Origin: Scatonaster sp045598705
Lineage (GTDB): Bacteria > Bacillota > Clostridia > Saccharofermentanales > Saccharofermentanaceae
Reading direction: 5' to 3'
DNA: 17,384 nucleotides
Assembly (NCBI GenBank): GCA_045598705.1
Contig: JAZLMM010000001.1
Coordinates: 1-17,384 of the forward strand
The notes beneath the pieces were generated by a model, which saw nothing but the letters and a program-made list of their open reading frames with translations, was not told the DNA's origin and did not search any database. Below, one piece after another: positions 14,878 to 17,384 of the stretch. Both the position numbers and the translations under genes were made by a program. Each line of letters begins with the position of its first letter. The first letter of the stretch is position 1.

Positions 14878-16194
14878 TTACTCCTCCGCCTTCTCTTCTT
14901 TAGGCTCTTCCTTTGGTTCAACCTTCTTTGCCTTCTCAGCAAGTGCATCTACGGTCTTTCTGCCGATGATGCTGTCACGGATAAACTGATCGTTATCAGC
15001 GATACGAGCGAGGAAGTCTTCCTTCTTCATGCCGTACTGGGAAGCGATCTTCTCTGCTTCTTCTTCAACATCTGCATCGGTAGCTTCAATGTTCATTGCC
15101 TTACCACAAGCCTCGATGACCAGAGAAGTCTTTACGCGAGTCTCTGCCATGGTACGAAGACCAAGCTTGTACTCATCCATGGTCTGACCCATGTACTGCA
15201 GGTATGTCTCGAGTGCAATGCCCTGAGCACGCATACGATAGCTCTGCTCATCAATCATGTTATCCACTTCTGTATCCACCATGCAGGACGGAATCTCGAC
15301 CTTAGCATTCTCGCAGACGACCTTCACAACTTCATTCTCGAAGCTATCCTTTGCAGCCTTATCAGCTTGCTCTGTCTGAGTCTTCTTAATGTCAGCCTTG
15401 TACTCATCCAAAGTATCGAATTCACTTACATCCTTCGCGAAATCATCGTTCAGTTCAGGAAGTTCCTTCACCTTGATGGCATGCAGCTTAATCTGGAATG
15501 TAGCCTCTTTGCCCTTGAGATCCTCTGCGTGATACTCTTCTGGGAAAGTAACGGTAATCGGGAACTCTTCGTCAATGTTATGACCGATGAGCTGCTCTTC
15601 GAAACCTGGAATAAAGGAGTTAGAACCAATCTTCAGGTCGTGGCCTTCGTCCTTACCACCCTCAAAAGCAACACCATCAACAAAACCTTCGTAGTCGATT
15701 GTTACGGTATCACCATCTTCTACTGCACGACCCTCAACCGGAACCATACGGCCGTTGCGGTCCTGCTGACGCTTCAGTTCATTCTCAACTGTCTCATCTG
15801 TCGGAGCAATATAACGGTAAGTAGCCTCAACACCCTCGTACTGTCCGAGCTCAACTTCCGGCTTTACCGTAACGGTAATGGTGTACTTCATGCCCTTATC
15901 TTCGCCGATCTCCTGAATGTCGAGTTCCGGACGGGAAACGACCTTCAGATCGTGCTCTTTGATAGCTGCAGAATACTGAGGATTTACAAGGAAATCAATT
16001 GCGTCATCATAGAGCGCACCCTCACCGTAATACTGCTTTACGAGCTTATAAGGAGCCTTACCCTTACGGAAACCAGGAATCTGGAAACGGTTCTTATTCT
16101 TGTTGAAGGACTTCATCATCGCGTCCTTGAATTCTTCAGCAGATGCTTCTAATGAGATCACAACAATATTATCTTTCTTCTCTATAGATGACAT
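14878..16194 (-). CDS. tig: Trigger factor, ribosome-associated chaperone and peptidyl-prolyl isomerase
   Basis: 438 residues. It docks on the ribosome exit tunnel and shields nascent chains. The N-terminal ribosome-binding domain carries the signature GFRKGKAP (41-48). The FKBP-type isomerase domain runs about 158-245 (GDTVTIDYEGFVDG at 161-174; IPGFEEQL at 195-202). The helical C-terminal chaperone arms follow, ending in a Lys/Glu-rich tail. Length is typical. The ATG at 16194 has GGAGG at 16207-16203, spacer 8; an in-frame TTG at 16212 would lie upstream of the binding site and is rejected. Own promoter and terminator make it monocistronic. The in-register antisense frame is open for most of the gene, in keeping with strong codon bias. 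Confidence 0.97.
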   Translation of the reverse strand: MSSIEKKDNIVVISLEASAEEFKDAMMKSFNKNKNRFQIPGFRKGKAPYKLVKQYYGEGALYDDAIDFLVNPQYSAAIKEHDLKVVSRPELDIQEIGEDKGMKYTITVTVKPEVELGQYEGVEATYRYIAPTDETVENELKRQQDRNGRMVPVEGRAVEDGDTVTIDYEGFVDGVAFEGGKDEGHDLKIGSNSFIPGFEEQLIGHNIDEEFPITVTFPEEYHAEDLKGKEATFQIKLHAIKVKELPELNDDFAKDVSEFDTLDEYKADIKKTQTEQADKAAKDSFENEVVKVVCENAKVEIPSCMVDTEVDNMIDEQSYRMRAQGIALETYLQYMGQTMDEYKLGLRTMAETRVKTSLVIEACGKAMNIEATDADVEEEAEKIASQYGMKKEDFLARIADNDQFIRDSIIGRKTVDALAEKAKKVEPKEEPKEEKAEE

Positions 16195-16234
16195 TTTATT
16201 TTCCTCCGTCAATCATGGTAATACGCAAGGTGAT

Positions 16235-16263
16235 ATTTTACCATAGTCGTCAAGGGTTTTCAA
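16235..16263 (-). promoter_or_regulatory. Sigma-A-type promoter of tig
   Basis: TTGAAA (16263-16258), 17 bp and TAAAAT (16240-16235) with a TGG extended -10 on the minus strand. A 7-bp inverted repeat, ATGGTAA (16215-16221) and TTACCAT (16238-16244), begins in the -10 region and covers the start point; it could be an operator or a leader hairpin. Confidence 0.75.
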
Positions 16264-16314
16264 TCACCTATTACTGAAGTCATGCTTTACAACATTTTCC
16301 TTTACATGACCATC

Positions 16315-17001
16315 TTAAGCTTTCAATTCAATACCCATAGCACCTAGGATAATCTCATACTTTTCAACCGTTTCGGCGTCCCAAGCCTCTAATCCTATCG
16401 CAAGACAATCTACATATCCTTCAAGGAAAAGCATCTTCTGTCCTTCATCGCTAGTACAATAATAGATTAGCAGACGTAAGTGATCATCTTCAATTTGAAT
16501 CTCTTGGTCAACAAAACTCTCCTCGTACCATCCCCCATAGTCTAAAACTGATTCAAACATTTTCTTCGCATCTTCTTCACACGCAAATTCGCGACAAAAT
16601 ATTAAACCGAAATCTTCCGTTACAAAATAAGACTTAACCGCTGGCAGAACATCTCCATTCGAAAGAGACACATCTTGATTCGTCTTCATGTTAACTGACA
16701 CATTATGTTCTTCTGCTACAGAAACAAGTGCCTGCTCCATATCATTAACTGACATTCGATTCAGTTTCCACTGACGTTCTAATGATGACTCTTCCGTTTC
16801 AGATGTCTCCGTCGAGGTCGTCACTGTACTTGTTATATGCTCTTGGTCAGCTGTTTCAACCATATCCAAAACCTGAGAAGTTGTCGTCACAGCGGATCTC
16901 TCTGACTCTTTTATCTTCTTCTCGTTTCTGCATCCACAATTAATTACTATCAGCGAGGTAATTCCCAAGGTCACCGCTTTCTCCAATAATCGCTTACACA
17001 T
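16315..17001 (-). CDS. Exported or lipoprotein-like protein of unknown function
   Basis: 228 residues, not recognised. Basic residues (KR, K8) and a hydrophobic stretch (9-21) form a signal sequence, followed by NCGC (21-24). A cysteine here suggests lipid attachment, but neither Cys22 nor Cys24 has a textbook lipobox before it. Residues 35-73 are a Thr/Ser/Glu-rich linker like that of the deacetylase at the other end of the window. The C-terminal part (about 80-228) alternates strands and helices, with a motif-like DYGGWYEE (154-161) and a closing helix. The start at 17001 has no good ribosome binding site (only GAGA-like purines). It begins about 47 bp after the upstream small frame ends and may depend on coupled translation. 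No terminator was seen before the tig promoter. Confidence 0.75.
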   Translation of the reverse strand: MCKRLLEKAVTLGITSLIVINCGCRNEKKIKESERSAVTTTSQVLDMVETADQEHITSTVTTSTETSETEESSLERQWKLNRMSVNDMEQALVSVAEEHNVSVNMKTNQDVSLSNGDVLPAVKSYFVTEDFGLIFCREFACEEDAKKMFESVLDYGGWYEESFVDQEIQIEDDHLRLLIYYCTSDEGQKMLFLEGYVDCLAIGLEAWDAETVEKYEIILGAMGIELKA

Positions 17002-17048
17002 TCTCTATCTTTCTCACTTTCTTCCGATAAAACTTCCGGATTTACTTT

Positions 17049-17245
17049 CTACGGGGTTGCCGTTTCCTGCAGATACAGAGTAGCCCTGTTCTGTATCAGT
17101 TCAGCTGCACGCTCAAGCACCTGCATATACTTTTCGTAATACTCACTCTTACTGTGATGAGAATCACTCGGTTTTTCTTTAGTAAGCATCTCATAATGTC
17201 TCTCAAATTCATCTTCAAATGCTTTTTGATTATCCTCTTTTTCAT
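17049..17245 (-). pseudogene. Small acidic helical protein gene, out of frame with its start codon by one base at an A5 run
   Basis: AAGGAG with a 6-nt spacer points to the ATG at 17245. That frame runs only to a TGA at 17098-17096 (49 residues, very basic, unlike a real protein). The neighbouring frame, from GAA at 17243 to TAG at 17051-17049, reads 64 residues beginning EKEDNQKAFEDEFERHYEML and ending YLQETATP. It is rich in GNN codons and looks truly coding, but it has no start codon before an ATG 19 codons in. One extra A in the run after the ATG (six instead of five) would join the two as MKKEDNQKAF and so on, about 66 residues. It may be a frameshift mutation, a sequencing error, or a slippery switch. 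It is upstream of the lipoprotein-like gene and probably on the same transcript. No family recognised. Confidence 0.6.
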
Positions 17246-17283
17246 ACTAAACTCCTTAAATGTTTTTGTCTGCAGAACATGGA

Positions 17284-17313
17284 GTTAGCATATATATATA
17301 TATCATTTGTCAA
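17284..17313 (-). promoter_or_regulatory. Promoter-like region with an (AT)7 repeat as spacer
   Basis: On the minus strand a consensus TTGACA (17313-17308) is followed by AATG and then fourteen bases of alternating AT (17303-17290). A -10 box is ambiguous: TATGCT at the repeat end gives a 15-bp spacer, and TGCTAA gives 17 bp. It would drive the small frame and the lipoprotein-like gene. The rest of the edge, 17314-17384, contains no gene that I can support; a run of six T on the minus strand may be the tail of a terminator of an upstream gene. Confidence 0.55.
17290..17303. repeat. (AT)7 dinucleotide tract
   Basis: Fourteen uninterrupted alternating A/T bases, the only such microsatellite noticed in the window. 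It lies between a -35 box and the possible -10 box described for the same place. Dinucleotide tracts in that position can change length by slipped-strand replication. Confidence 0.8.
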
Positions 17314-17384
17314 GAGATTTTGCGAGTAAAAAAGGTTCTTCACGGAAACTTGGGGAATGAGGAATCAGAAGAATTGAAATGGGG

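Noticed and set aside
14743..16152. 469-codon plus-strand frame opposite tig
   Set aside because: Same codon-bias shadow, and it runs through the tig terminator with no ribosome binding site.
16279..16310. GTCATG...CATGAC inverted repeat after the lipoprotein-like gene as a terminator
   Set aside because: Only 6 bp of stem with a 20-nt loop and no following T run on the minus strand.

Overview
The window looks like a chromosomal stretch of a low-to-moderate GC Gram-positive anaerobe (Bacillota, most likely class Clostridia). This rests on strong AGGAGG-type ribosome binding sites at most genes, sigma-A-like TTGACA/TATAAT promoters, U-tailed terminators, Thr/Ser/Glu-rich linkers on exported proteins, and a conserved housekeeping gene set. 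No rRNA, tRNA, CRISPR array, insertion sequence or prophage gene was found. Genus cannot be decided from what is visible.

Layout. (1) 1-166, plus strand: the 3' end of a gene whose last residues resemble an ABC-F ATPase tail, closed by a hairpin shared with the next, convergent gene. (2) 275-2490, minus: a membrane-anchored NodB-type polysaccharide deacetylase and class II fructose-bisphosphate aldolase (fba), each with its own promoter; fba has a clear terminator. (3) 2612-8342, minus: a four-gene operon reading XRE-cupin regulator, AMP-forming acyl-CoA synthetase, valS, two-TM membrane protein, with 3-bp, overlapping and 24-bp junctions. One strong promoter sits in front, and a 12-bp palindrome lies across its -35 box. 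(4) 8623-11961, plus: a MoxR ATPase / DUF58 / DUF4129-like membrane protein operon with overlapping genes, in which the usual transglutaminase domain is absent. It ends tail to tail on the next operon, the two stop codons sharing the bases TTAA. (5) 11958-14621, minus: clpX, a small two-TM protein and a ROK-family glucokinase. (6) 14878-16194, minus: tig (trigger factor) with its own promoter and terminator. (7) 16315-17384, minus: a secreted or lipoprotein-like unknown, preceded by a short gene that is out of frame with its start codon by one base in an A run, and a promoter-like region carrying an (AT)7 tract.

How the genes fit together. tig and clpX are the protein folding and quality-control pair. 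fba and the glucokinase serve glycolysis. The deacetylase and the MoxR cluster act at the envelope. The acyl-CoA synthetase operon joins an auto-regulator-like XRE-cupin protein, carboxylic-acid activation and valyl-tRNA charging; that combination is the most unusual functional grouping. The most interesting sequence-level signals are at the far right end, where two simple-sequence tracts (AT repeat in a promoter, A run at a start codon) could make expression switchable. I did not find a convincing new defence or mobile system.
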